64,000 bases of DNA from contig CM066925.1 in NCBI GenBank assembly GCA_033964015.1, positions 1,377,199 to 1,441,198 of the forward strand, read 5' to 3'. Position 1 is the stretch's first letter, and each line of letters starts with the position of its first letter. Below the pieces are notes generated by a model that worked only from the letters and a program-made list of their open reading frames with translations, made no database searches and was not told where the DNA came from. This document shows, piece by piece, positions 25,201-37,200 of the stretch. A program made the translations under genes and the position numbers. This DNA is from Scolanthus callimorphus. Its lineage: Eukaryota; Cnidaria; Anthozoa; Actiniaria; Edwardsiidae.

Positions 25201-28200
25201 AGATGGAATTCATTATCACATAAAATCAGTAACTAAGGGTGCTGCCTTCAAAATACACGCATTGAAATTCACGTGTAAATGGACCATGGGCAAATTCGCA
25301 TGTAGACCCTAACCCCGACCCATGCACTTCCAGTTCTATCGAGTGGAATTAAAATTAGTCTTTAAAGAGGTCAGTCGGTCAGGCTTTCGAACGGACCAAG
25401 GGTAAAATTCTGTATGTTAAGAGTGCACTATTTATTGCATGTTTTGCTATTAATGATCAAGCAACCCCCCCCCCCCCCCCCCCCGTCATATACTTACAGT
25501 ACCAGACGGATGGAATAAATCACAAATGATTGCAGCAACAAAAATCGTGACATATAGAGACATTATATTTTTGTAACAACACTTGACCAAATAGACATGA
25601 TAAGCTGCTGTAAGCTTTGAAAGATTGTGCTTTGTTTGCTCAATTTTTGTCAAGTGCGTGGAGGAGATTTCGACGAATTTATCCGGCATGAGAACAACGC
25701 GTCCCCCCCCCCTGCTTTGCTTTGATCTTCGCCCAGGGACAAAGTCAGATCTCCTTCTTTGCATTGAAAGGGAATGTCCTCCAAAACAAGACAATCCATC
25801 CCCGGTCGTCGATGCTGTGGGTGCTAAATGCTCCCGCCTGGTAAAACCAGGTACAAGTAAAACCTTTCAGAACTATGGGACACTAGTTTTTCTTCCGTAC
25901 ATCATAAAGCATTTACAAAGAGTTGAGGTTGTATGGGACTGGTATCCACCAGACACCCTCAAGGCAACAGCTAGAGAGGATCGAGTTGAATCCAAAATTC
26001 TTATTCCTAGACAAGATTCCCACGTTTTCAGGTACTCAAAATTCCAGGACTTTCAAGGACCTTTTCAGGTTCCCTTATTTTTATTATTCAATGTACACAC
26101 CCAACATCTCGCAAATCTTTCTTCTGTAAAATATTTCCATGATTTTAAATGGCTTTGATGGGTTTTTGTTAAAATTCCATGACTTTCTTGGCCTGGAAAA
26201 TGACTTTTCAAGTTTTTAAGGACTCGTGGGAACCTTGCCTTAAAGACTTATTAATTCCACTTCGATAAAACTGGAAATGCATGAGTCAGGGCGTGGGTCT
26301 ACATGCAAAATTGCCCATTGTACCATGGTCCATCTTCACGTGAATTTGCATGCGTGTATATTGAAGGCAACGCCCTCTGTTACTGATTTTGTGATAATAA
26401 ATCTTGGTAAACTGGAAGTACATGATCAGGGGGGTGTCACGCATTGTAGAATTGTAGGGTATGAAATACTCTTTAATAAGTACGGAAGAAGAGTTAACCT
26501 GAAGAAGATACTTCACAAGTTATCCTCCAGAAAATTGCATGGTTATTTTAGCCGGCTTTTGTGCAAAAGCAAACGTCAAGTAAGAATGAATTTAACTCGA
26601 CTAGGAGATGGAGAGAGAAAAGAAATGAACGACTTCACTATCGGTAAGCACAAAGTTTGAACTCGCTTTCTGTTATTATTTTTAGCTCTCAAGTATCTTG
26701 AATTCCCATTAAATTTTGACTTTACAGTAGGTTTTATCTTTTATTATATGGCAACGATAGTACGCGCGCTCTGATTGGCTAACGAGCGGGCGTAACTCTC
26801 CGTAATGCCCACGGGCATTATGGAAATTCTTAATGCCCGCTGGCAGTTTACGACTGACAAGCATTCATCTCCTTGAAATAACACAAATTCAAAAAGATTT
26901 TCAGCGAAATTCACAACAAGGAATACATGACACAGTATAACACAAATCTAACTTGTGACAAGAGGAAAATAAAGGCCTGAATATCAGAAATGACCTGTTT
27001 ACAAAAGCAAACAGAGCCAAAGTTAGAGTCTATCCGGAGAAAATGAGAACTTAAGGGAGTCAAAATAGCAGCAAAAGATAAAAGCTACATGTAAAGTCAA
27101 AATTTAATGGAAATTGAAGAAACTGGAGAACTAAAAATAATAACAGAAAGCGAGTTCAAACTTTGTGCTTACCGATACTGATAGTGAAGTCGTTCATTTC
27201 TTTTCTCTCTCCATCTCCTCAAGTTAAATTCATTCTTACTTAAGTTAAGTTACTTGACGTTTGCTTTTGCACAAAAGCCATTGCAATTTTCTGGAGGATA
27301 GCTTGTGAAGTATCTTTATTGGGTTTAACTCTTCTTCCGTATTTATTAAAGGCCTTTTCCTAGTGCAAAAGGAGCAATGTTTTCCCCAATGGTGCTAAAA
27401 AAAAGTTGAGCTGACGTCGAAGACTTGCTTCCCGGCTGCTTGCCTTTTGAAACTTCTGTAACTCCCTCAAATGTTTCTCACAAATGACTAAACAACATTA
27501 TAAAATATCTGTAAAAGAAAGGATTCCGAAGTATTTCACATCCAGAAGAGATTGATTGCATTAGATGAAGTCTGGCGTGGTTTGTACACACGGGTTTGTT
27601 CTATCAGTTTGACTCAGAGAATGAAAAACACTGAATGAACTCGAGCGCGACGCGGGCGCGTGTCTGAGTTATTTCGGCGGGAAAATGAACGAGGCGACTT
27701 CCGGTTCGTAAAAAGTTTGTAGCTAAAAAGTGCCATATAATAAACAACTTACTAACCTCGACCGTTCGGGCATTACGTGAAATATCAAACCTCGGTTTTG
27801 GCGTATCAACCTCGCTATCGCTCGGTCGATACGCCAAAACCTCAGTTTGATATTTCACGTAATGCCCTCACTCTCGGTTAGTAAGTAGTTATTGTTGCTA
27901 TTTTGACTCCCTTAAGTTCTCATTTTCTCGCTCGAATTTCTTAGAGTAACTTTTTTGGCTCTGTTTGCTTTTGTAAACAGGTCATTTCTGATATTCAGGC
28001 CATTATTTTCCTCTTGTCACAAGTTAGATCTGGTGTTATACTGTGTCATGTATTCGTTGTTGTGAATTTCGCTGAAAATCTTTTTGAATTTGTGTTATTT
28101 CAAGGAGATGAATGCTTGTCAGTCCGTGAACTGCGAGCCGGGCATTAAGAATTTCCATAATGCCCGTGGGCATTACGGAGAGTTACGCCCGCTCGTTAGC

Positions 28201-31200
28201 CAATCAGAGCGCGCGTACTATCGTTGCCATATAATAATAACTACTTACTAACCGAGAGTGAGGGCATTACGTGAAATATCAAACTGAGGTTTTGGCGTAT
28301 CGACCGAGCGATAGCGAGGTTGATACGCCAAACCGAGGTTTGATATTTCACGTAATGCCCGAACGGTCGAGGTTAGTAAGTTGTTTATTATATGGCACTT
28401 TTTCTACAAACTTTTTACGAACCGGAAGTCGCCTCCTTCATTTTCCCGCCGAAATAACTCAGACACGCGCCCGCGTCACGCTCGAGTTCATTCAGAGTTT
28501 TTCATTCTCTGAGTCATTCTCTGATAAACCCGTGTGTACAAACCACGCCAGACTTGATCTAATGTAATCAATCTCTTATGGATGTCAAAAACTTCGGAAT
28601 CCTTTCTTTTACAGATATTTTATAATGTTGTTTAGTTATTTGTGAGAAACTTTTGAGGGAGTTACAGAAGTTTCAAACGGCAAGCAACCGGGAAGCAAGT
28701 CTTCGACGTCAGCTCAACTTTTTTTTAGCACCATTGGGGAAAACATTGCTCCTTTGCACTAGGAAACGGCCTATAATAAATACGGAAGAAGAGTAAAACC
28801 TGAAGAAGATATTTCACAAGCTATCCTCCAGAAAATTGCAATGGTTATTTTATTTGTCCAAAAGCGAACGTAAAAGTAAGAATGAATTTAACTCGAGGAG
28901 ATGGAGAGAGAAAAGAAATCAACGACTTCACTATCAGTTATCGGTAAGCACAAAGTTTGAACTCGCTTTCTGTTATTATTCTTAGCATTCAAGTTTCTTG
29001 AATTCCCAATAAATTTTGACTTTACATGTAGCTTTTACCTTTTGCTGCTATTTTGACTCCCTTAAGTTATCATTTTCTCCGGATAGACTCGAATTTCTTA
29101 GTAGAGTAACTTTTTGGCTCTGCTTTTGCTTTTGTATAACAGGTCATTTCTGCTTTTCAGGCCTTTATTTTCCTCTTGTCACTACAAGTTAGATTTGTGT
29201 TATATATACTGTGTCAAGTATTCCTTGTTGTGAATTTCGCTGAAAATCTTTTTGAATTTGTGTTATTTCAAGGAGATGATTTTTTATCAGTCTTGAACTG
29301 CGAGCGGGCATTAAGAATTTCCATAATGCCCGTGGGCATTACGGAGAGTTACGCCCGCTCGTTAGCCAATCAGAGCCCGCGTACTATCGTTGCCATATAA
29401 TAAAGGCCTTTTGTAATGAGCAATGCTTTCCCCAATGGTGCTAAAATAAGTTGAGCTGACGTCGAAGACTTGCTTCCCGGTTGCTTGCCGTTTGAAACTT
29501 CTGTAACTAGTCAAAAGTTTCTCACAAATGACTAAACAACATTATAAAATGTAAAAGAAAGGATTCCGAAGTATTTGACATCCATAAGAGATTGATTAAA
29601 TTAGATCAAGTCTGGCGTGGTTTGCACACACGGGTTTGTTCTATAAGTTTGACTCAGAGAATGAAAACTCTGAATGAACTCGAGCAAGACGCGGGCGCGT
29701 GTCTGGGTTATTTCGGCGGGAAAATGAACGAGGCGACTTCCGGTTCGTAAAAAGTTTGTAGAAAAGTGCCATATAATAAACAACTTACTAACCTCGACCG
29801 TTCGGGCATTACGTGAAATATCAAACCTCGGTTTTGGCGTATCAACCTCGCTATCGCTCGGTCGATACGCCAAAACCTCAGTTTGATATTTCACGTAATG
29901 CCCTCACTCTCGGTTAGTAAGTAGTTAGTCACGATACAAAATTCCGTGTCTGAAGACAAAAGGCAACACGTCATATTGTTAAGTTTAAAGGATAATTAAT
30001 TCCACTTCGATAAAACTGGAAGTGCATGAGTTAGGGCGTAGGTCTACATGCGAATTTGCCCATTGCACCATGGTCCATTTTCACACTAATTTCCATGCGT
30101 GTATCTTGAAGGCACTGCCCTATGTTATTGATTCTATGTGATAATGAATTCCATCTTGGAACTCTGGAAGTACATGATCAGGGGGGTGTTACGCATTGTA
30201 GAATTGTAGGGTATTAAATACTCTGTCACGATATAGAATTTCGTGTCTGTAGGCAAAAGGAAACACGTCATTTTATTAATTTAAAGGATAATTTATTCCA
30301 CTGCTAGAAAACTGGCAGTACTCGTTATCAAGGGTGGGTCTACATTATACACTTAATGACTGCTTCCGAGGGAAACAGCGAGTTTTGTTTTCTCGAGAAT
30401 CTCGATGTTTCCCGAGACGAAGTCGAGGGAAACATCGAGATTCGAGGGAAAACAAAACTCGCTGTTTCCCGAGGGTGCAGTCATTAAGTGTTTTATTATA
30501 TAGCAAAAAAGAAAATACGGTAAAAATCATAAAAAATCATCCGCCGAAATTTCTCGCTCTAGCGATGTCGCCCGCGCGGGCAATAATTTTTTAATTGTAG
30601 CCCGCGCGGGCTACATTGGATTTGTAGCCCGCCACGTGACCATGATAGAACCAATCAGAGCGCGCGCTTTGATCGAATAAACACGAGCTATATAATAACC
30701 AGAATTGCTCAGCATGGGACACTCTATCACTCTGCCAAGTTTCATGCTTTTTCCGTCAAAATGAACAATTTTTCACCAAATTCCTGCACCTTGAATAGTT
30801 TGACATGTATGGCACTTTGATATAGAAAATAGTGCGTTTTTAATTTGAAGTGCACGTTACCTTGACACGCAAACACAGCTATCTTCCGAAGTATTATTAC
30901 TCAGATTATATAGACTTATTTTATCTTTTTTTCTTTGGCAATGAATGTTATGCAGGCGCGTGTGCTCCAAGGTCCAAGCAAGATGCACTGCATTTTTTTT
31001 ACTTCAATTAGTCATGCAAAAGTGTAGCAACTTGAAATGTTTCATTTAGCAATTATGTCTCAGCATGCATGCATTCATAAAGAAACTGTCTTTATAGATC
31101 AGTCTGTCAAACTTTGCGTCTGTACATTTCACCTTATTCGTGGCTGTTGAAGCTAGTTTGAACTAATTAAATATGACATCAATTTGAATATCTGAGGGTT

Positions 31201-34200
31201 AAAAAGCTATTTTAGAATGATCAATAATGTCACGCAAAGTCACGTTGTCCTAATAGACGAAGAATAGACCATTGCGTGCTTAAAAAGCAAATAATTTTCT
31301 TTTAATCTATTTTCTGATGAAAAGGCATAAGCTACGAAATTTTCAAACAAGTTTGAGCAAGAAAATTTGAATATTTTCTTATCACGCGCGCTCAACACTC
31401 ATGTTAATTAATTCAAAACTTTGTGAAAATGGCTCTGACGTTTCGCGCTCGCCACAAGTAAATATTTTCCGTTCACCAGTAATTTTTTTATATGATAGAA
31501 ATGAATGGTAAGCGACTACAGAAAATCAATTGTATCGAAAAATAATGCACATCAGTGGGAATATAGGCCCTTGAATTTAGGGTAAAATTCGAATGAAAGG
31601 TATTCGATTTGAGTGGGGTATTTTAACGTGCCTCAAAAAATAGACAAAGCCAAATGAGAAGGCGAACTTTTATTTGTCAGTAAACTGGATAACATACTTT
31701 TACGAGATAGAAAAATCAGCTTGAAAATATTAAATTTTCTTGCTTTGCGGGGCCGATAAATCTTCGCGAAATTTGCCGATTTCGAGGCTTGCTCTGGGCC
31801 CTGTCTGGGCGAAATCACACATGACTCAATTTCTCGAAAAAAAAAATTTTCTCAAAACTTTTAAAACCTATTTTCGATAATAGTGTAATATTCCTCCCTG
31901 TGTATTGTTATGATAATTAGGTATGGGGAATCGCTCTGGCCTGGGACAAGCCCAGGTCAGGCGAAAGATGGAGGAAATAACATCAACCCGATTCAACTCG
32001 CAGGGAGGGTGGGTGGGTCGACAACCCTTTCTCTTTCGCTGCTTGACTGAATGACAAGGGATTGTTAGGATAATACTTCTTTTATATTACAATCCCCAGG
32101 GAGTTTATTACCAATGCAAATGGAGTTTGCATAGTGTAATATTCCTCCCTGTGTATTGTTATGATAATTAGGTATGGGGAATCGCTCTGGCCTTCCCCAA
32201 GCCTGCCTTCATTCTGAGCTCTTTAGCACACGCCACAATCTAGTTACTTCTTACAGGAAGATATATTACATACATTAATTACATACATTATAACATACAT
32301 TATTTCCATTCATGACATAATAACATGTATTGCTGATGTGTTAATATTCCCACTATTAGCGCATCCATAATACTGATGGATATCCCATTTACTCATCATA
32401 ACATATTTCTATCCCAAACCTTATCTCCCAAACCTTATCTCCCAAACCTTATCTCCCAAACCTTATCTCTCCCAAACCTTATCTCCCAAACCTCAAACAT
32501 ATCCCAAACCTCAAACCTCTCTCTAAAATCCTAACACAATAACGAATAAATTGCAATTCCAGTAAATATGAAATATATTCTATACTAATAATAATAACTA
32601 CAACGATCCCTTCCTGATCGGGAACCCCTCCAGATTGCATCCAACCCAAGGGTGACATGCAACAACCATAACATTTGAAACAGAATCTGCACCTTGTGCA
32701 CATATAACAGTATTATGCAATTAGGGGTTCCCGACCAGGAGGGAGTAACTTCAAACACGCCTGAGAACAGGACATCTGGAGGCCTATCCCAGAGTATGAA
32801 TAGACCTGCAGGAGTTACTCACCCTGATCTAGAACTATAAATATATTTTTTAAATACTACATTTATTTTACATTTATTCATGCAATGTATTCAGTTTGCT
32901 TAACCACAACAGGGATTTCATATTTCAGCCACACAGGCATTTTATAATCAAGCCTCACAAGCAAATAAAAATTTTGAACCTCACAGGTATTTCATATTCA
33001 AGCCTCAGAGGCAAATAAAAAATTTCAACCTCACAGGTATTTTATATTCAAGCCTCAAAGGCAAATAAAAAATTTCAACCTCACAGGTATTTCATATTTA
33101 AGCCTCACAGACAAATAATAATTTTCAACGTCACAGGCATTTCATAGTACAGCCTCACATAAGCATTCAATTCAGATAACAATATTATCACTACAGGTAC
33201 TTATAAATATAATAGATAAATAATTTGTAATACAATAACGAATAAATTGCATCTAGTAAATATGAAATATATTCTATACTAATAACTACAATGATCCCTT
33301 CCTGGTCGGGAACCCCTTCCAGAGTGCATCCCACCCAAAGGTGACATGCAACAACCATAACATTTCAAAACAGAATCTGCACCTTGTGCACATATAACAG
33401 CATTATGCAATTAGGGGTTCCCAACCAGGAGGGAGTAACTTCAAACACGCCTGAGAACAGGGCGTCTGGAGGCCTACCAGAGTATGTATAGACCTGCAGG
33501 AGTTACTCACCCTGATCCAGAACTATAAATATATTTTTTAAATACTAGATTTATTTTTCATTTATATGCAACGTATTCAGTGTGCTTAACCACAACAGGT
33601 ATTTCATATTTCAGCCCCACAGGCAAAACATAATTTTAAACCTCACAGGTATTTTATATTCAAGCCTCACAACCAAATAAAAATTTTAAACCTCACAGGT
33701 ATTTCATATTCAAGCCTCACAGGCAAATAAAAATTTTCAACCTCACAGGCAAATAAATTTTTTTTACCGCACAGGTATTTCATATTCAAGCCGCACAGGC
33801 ATATAAAAAATTTAAACCTCACAGGTATTTCATATTCAAGCCCCACAGGCAAATAAAAATTTTAAACCTCACAGGTATTTCATATTCAAGCCTCACAGGC
33901 AAATAAAAATTTTAAACCTCACAGGTATTTCATATTCAAGCCTCACAGGCAAATAAAAATTTTAAACCTCACAGGTATTTCATATTCAAGCCCCACAGGC
34001 AAATAAAAATTTTAAACCTCACAGGTATTTCATATTCAAGCCCCACAGGCAAATAAAAATTTTAAACCTCACAGGTATTTCATATTCAATCCCCACAGGC
34101 AAATAAAAATTTTAAACCTCACAGGTATTTCATATTCAAGCCCCACAGGCAAATAAAAATTTTAAACCTCACAGGTATTTCATATTCAAGCCCCACAGGC

Positions 34201-37200
34201 AAATAAAAATTTTAAACCTCACAGGTATTTCATATTCAAGCCCCACAGGCAAATAAAAATTTTAAACCTCACAGGTATTTCATAGCTCAGCATCACATAA
34301 GCATTCAATTCAGATAACAATTATTATCACTACAGGTACTTATAAATATAATAGATAAATAATTTCTACCTTAGGAGAAACAATACCCGTTGTGAGGCAG
34401 CAGCGGTTTCGTACTGTAATGGCGTCTGGAGTAATCTTGACTGTTAAACTTCGAATCTGTCTGAATCAACGTCTTTGACAAACCATCCACCCTTCGTGAT
34501 TTCAGACCAGGATGAGCATACACCAAAGAAGCTTCGCCTGTCAAGATTGACGCGTCAATGCGTCACGTCGTGAGTCACTCACTCGTCGCTATGAGTGAGT
34601 CATGGCGTCTCTCTTGTACGGCCTCATTCTCGCTGAAGTTTGAATCCGTCTCAATCCACACATCTTTACCAAACCATCCGACCTTTGTCATTTCAATCTT
34701 GAAAGAAAATATACCAAGGACACTTTGCTGGCGTTTCTTTGGAGGTTGTCCCAAATCTAGTGACGCTCAGGCGTTGCAAAACCAATTCACCGACCGAGAC
34801 AAAACCTGATTTATGAAGAAGAAACGAATATATAATTACAAATGGATAAAGCTAATAAAGAGAATAAAAGTCAATAAAAAGTCAACGACACACACACAAA
34901 CGCTAATAACTTATTAAACATGAAGCTGTCCATGGCTGTAACTTTGTTCTTCATCCCTAGACGAGTTGAATCGGGGTTGATGGTACCAAGTCCTGCGAAG
35001 AGACAACCGTTTCTCTTTCGCTGCTTGACTGAATGACAAGGGATTGTTAGGATAATACTTCTTTTATATTACAATCCCCAGGGAGTTTATTACCAATGCA
35101 AATGGAGTTTGCATAGTCCCATATAGGGATTCTTTTTTGCGGAACTCCCCGCGCCGAAGGCGCGGAGTGGAGCCCCATACGTATCATTGAACGTCGCATG
35201 AGAAAGCAACCCATCCAAGCCAAAACGATACGTTCAGCGGTTTACGAAAACATCGCGGGCTCTTATTTGCGCATGCGCACTAGCGTTTGTGGTGACCCGT
35301 GTACACAGCCAATCACAGTCCGTCTTGGATCACTGAGCGCGCGCGTCATTTTGTCCCCCACATCCAGCGCCGCGGCGCTTGGCAGAGACGCGGACCGGAA
35401 GTCGCTCCTTGTCATTTTCCCACCGAAATAACTCACCAAACACGCGCCCGCGTCGGCTCGTTCGAGCTCATTCAGACGAGCATGTTTGTTGAGTCAAACT
35501 GAGACAAACTCGTGTGTGCGAACCACGCCAAATTTGCTCAAAAGAAATATCTAATGATTTTAAAATGTTGTTTAGCAAGTGTTTAGTCATTTTGGAGAAA
35601 CTATGAGGGAGTTGAAAAAGATTCAAAGGCTAGATTGCAGAATACCCGGCCCACGGCGAAAGCAAGTCTTTGGCGTTCTTCAGCGCAAAAGAAATATCTA
35701 ATGATTTTAAAATGTTGTTTAGCAAGTGTTTAGTCATTTTGGAGAAACTATGAGGGAGTTGAAAAAGATTCAAAGGCTAGATTGCAGAATACCCGGCCCA
35801 CGGCGAAAGCAAGTCTTTGGCGTTCTTCAGCGCAATTCTTTTCAAGAAAATCAATCGTAAAAGCTGCAAAACGTGTTCTTCGAAAACTCATATGAGATCT
35901 ACGAACAGGGAGCCAGAACTGGATTGAAAATTGCAATGGTTTTAGCCGAATAATATATTTAGGAAAATTGCCTTTGTGCAAAAGCGGATTTCAAGTAAGA
36001 ATGAATTCAACTCAACACGACGGAGACTTTCGGGTGGAAAGGAAAGAAACGACTTCACTATCAGTTATCGGTAAGCACAAAGCTCGAAATTGCTTCTTAT
36101 TCTATTTACATTTTTAGCTTCCAAGTTTTTTGCATTCTGACTTTAACTTATATGTAAGTAACTCATTATGTTTTGCTGCTTTTTTGGCTCCCTCTACGTT
36201 TCATTTTCTCCAGCTATTAAAACTCGAATTATAGTTTTGAACTTTTTGGCCCTGCTTTGCCTTATGTAAACATGTCTTTTTTGATATTCTAGGCTTCATT
36301 TTCCTTTTGTCACATGTTAGATTTAGTTAGTACAAGAGACATACTGTGTCAAGTATTCTTTGTTGTGGATTTCGCTGAAAATCTTATTTGTGATTTTTAT
36401 TTCAAGGAGATTATCTTTTGTCGGTCGTGAACTGCTTGTTAGCAAATCAGAACGCTCTTACTTCCATTGCCATAAGGAGATTATCTTTTGTCGGTCGTGA
36501 ACTACTTGTTAGCAAATCAGAACGCTCTTACTTCCATTGCCATATAATAAACATTGATAATCACAGATATTGAACCGGATTCTTTAAAGAGGTAAACAGT
36601 TAGAGATGCAAGGAGGGCAAAAAGGACTGAACTAATAGCGAAATGGGGAAAATATTGCAGTCAATCAATCGGTCATAATTAAGCGTAAACTATTCCAGGT
36701 TGGGTAACCATACATAAATTAAAGGGTGGCATTTCAAATTTCACTAAAATTCCAGGCTAGGGTATCACAAGCTGGGTTCCTCAAAAGGGAATAAACCATG
36801 CAGTAAGACGTGGGGTGTGGGTATGATTGGAGTTCCGCTTTTAGGCATTGCCTAAATCTATATATTATGAAATAAAATGGAGGTCGATTTTTTCAAGCTG
36901 TCGGACGATGTTTGATAATTACAAACAGGCAGCCGCTCTTAAAGGCTAGCACCAGAAGTGGTCTATAGGCTAGCAACTAACCGGTCGAACGCGCTAACCG
37001 GTCGACCGACGACCGGTTAGCGCAGTGGTAGAGCGCCGGGCTTATGTTCGGGAGGTTGGGAGTTCAAACCCTGGCCGGGCCAAACTCAGGGTCTTTTCTA
37101 ATAATTGAGGAGAAGGTGATGCCTTTGCTCTAACATCTGCAAATGGTTAGACCTTCTCGGATAAGGACGTTAAACCGTAGGTCCCCGTCTCTCACATGTA

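Larger units (their letters stand above)
26680..29410. repeat. Inverted duplicated block inside the complex
   Basis: Blocks such as GAATTTAACTCG, GCTTTTGTAAACAGGTCATTT and TACTATCGTTGCCATATAAT occur two to three times in both orientations between 26650 and 29410. TTATTATATGGCAACGATAG looks like an element terminus. Three hairpin MITEs are embedded or adjacent. Confidence 0.55.
24605..30795. repeat. 6.2-kb inverted-repeat complex in the large intron
   Basis: The outer arms at about 24605-24715 and 30695-30795 are inverted copies sharing GGAAAAAGCATGAAACTTGG and CCCATGCTGAGCAATTCT. Inside, a roughly 300-bp block with AATGACGTGTTGCCTTTTG is present twice on the plus strand (24760-25370) and in inverted copies at 26270-26470 and 29930-30310. 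It looks like a composite of several related non-autonomous elements. Confidence 0.6.
32135..35112 (+). mobile_element. ATAG-flanked element, long form with minisatellite
   Basis: It starts TGTAATATTCC and ends GGAGTTTGC, again between ATAG copies (32131-32134, 35113-35116). The 3-kb interior holds a CCAAACCTTATCTC array, two copies of a 300-bp segment about 695 bp apart and a 50-bp minisatellite. No protein is encoded. It is probably a non-autonomous element; the class is not clear (read as TG..CA it would have a 3-bp TAG duplication). Confidence 0.65.
31312..36945 (+). repeat. Interspersed repeat R1, copy split by two insertions
   Basis: The pieces 31312-31883, 35117-35137 and 36866-36945 align in order with the uninterrupted inverted copy at 21541-22210. 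The gaps are filled by the ATAG-flanked pair (31884-35112) and the Helentron-like element (35138-36865). The stretch 30800-31311 just upstream shows nothing else recognisable. Confidence 0.75.

Noticed and set aside
33667..33852. Repeated-peptide frame over the 50-bp minisatellite
   Set aside because: Direct by-product of the tandem repeat. A 50-bp period does not keep a frame.
32925..34290. CRISPR-like array
   Set aside because: The units are contiguous 50-bp repeats with no unique spacers, in a eukaryotic intron.
31884..35112. LTR retrotransposon with 5' and 3' LTRs
   Set aside because: The short unit is followed by another complete start rather than by an internal region with primer-binding site; no gag-pol and no polypurine tract were seen.
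35198..35502. Frames at the start of Helentron-like copies A and C
   Set aside because: The frames differ between the two copies by frameshifts, so they are not conserved coding sequence.
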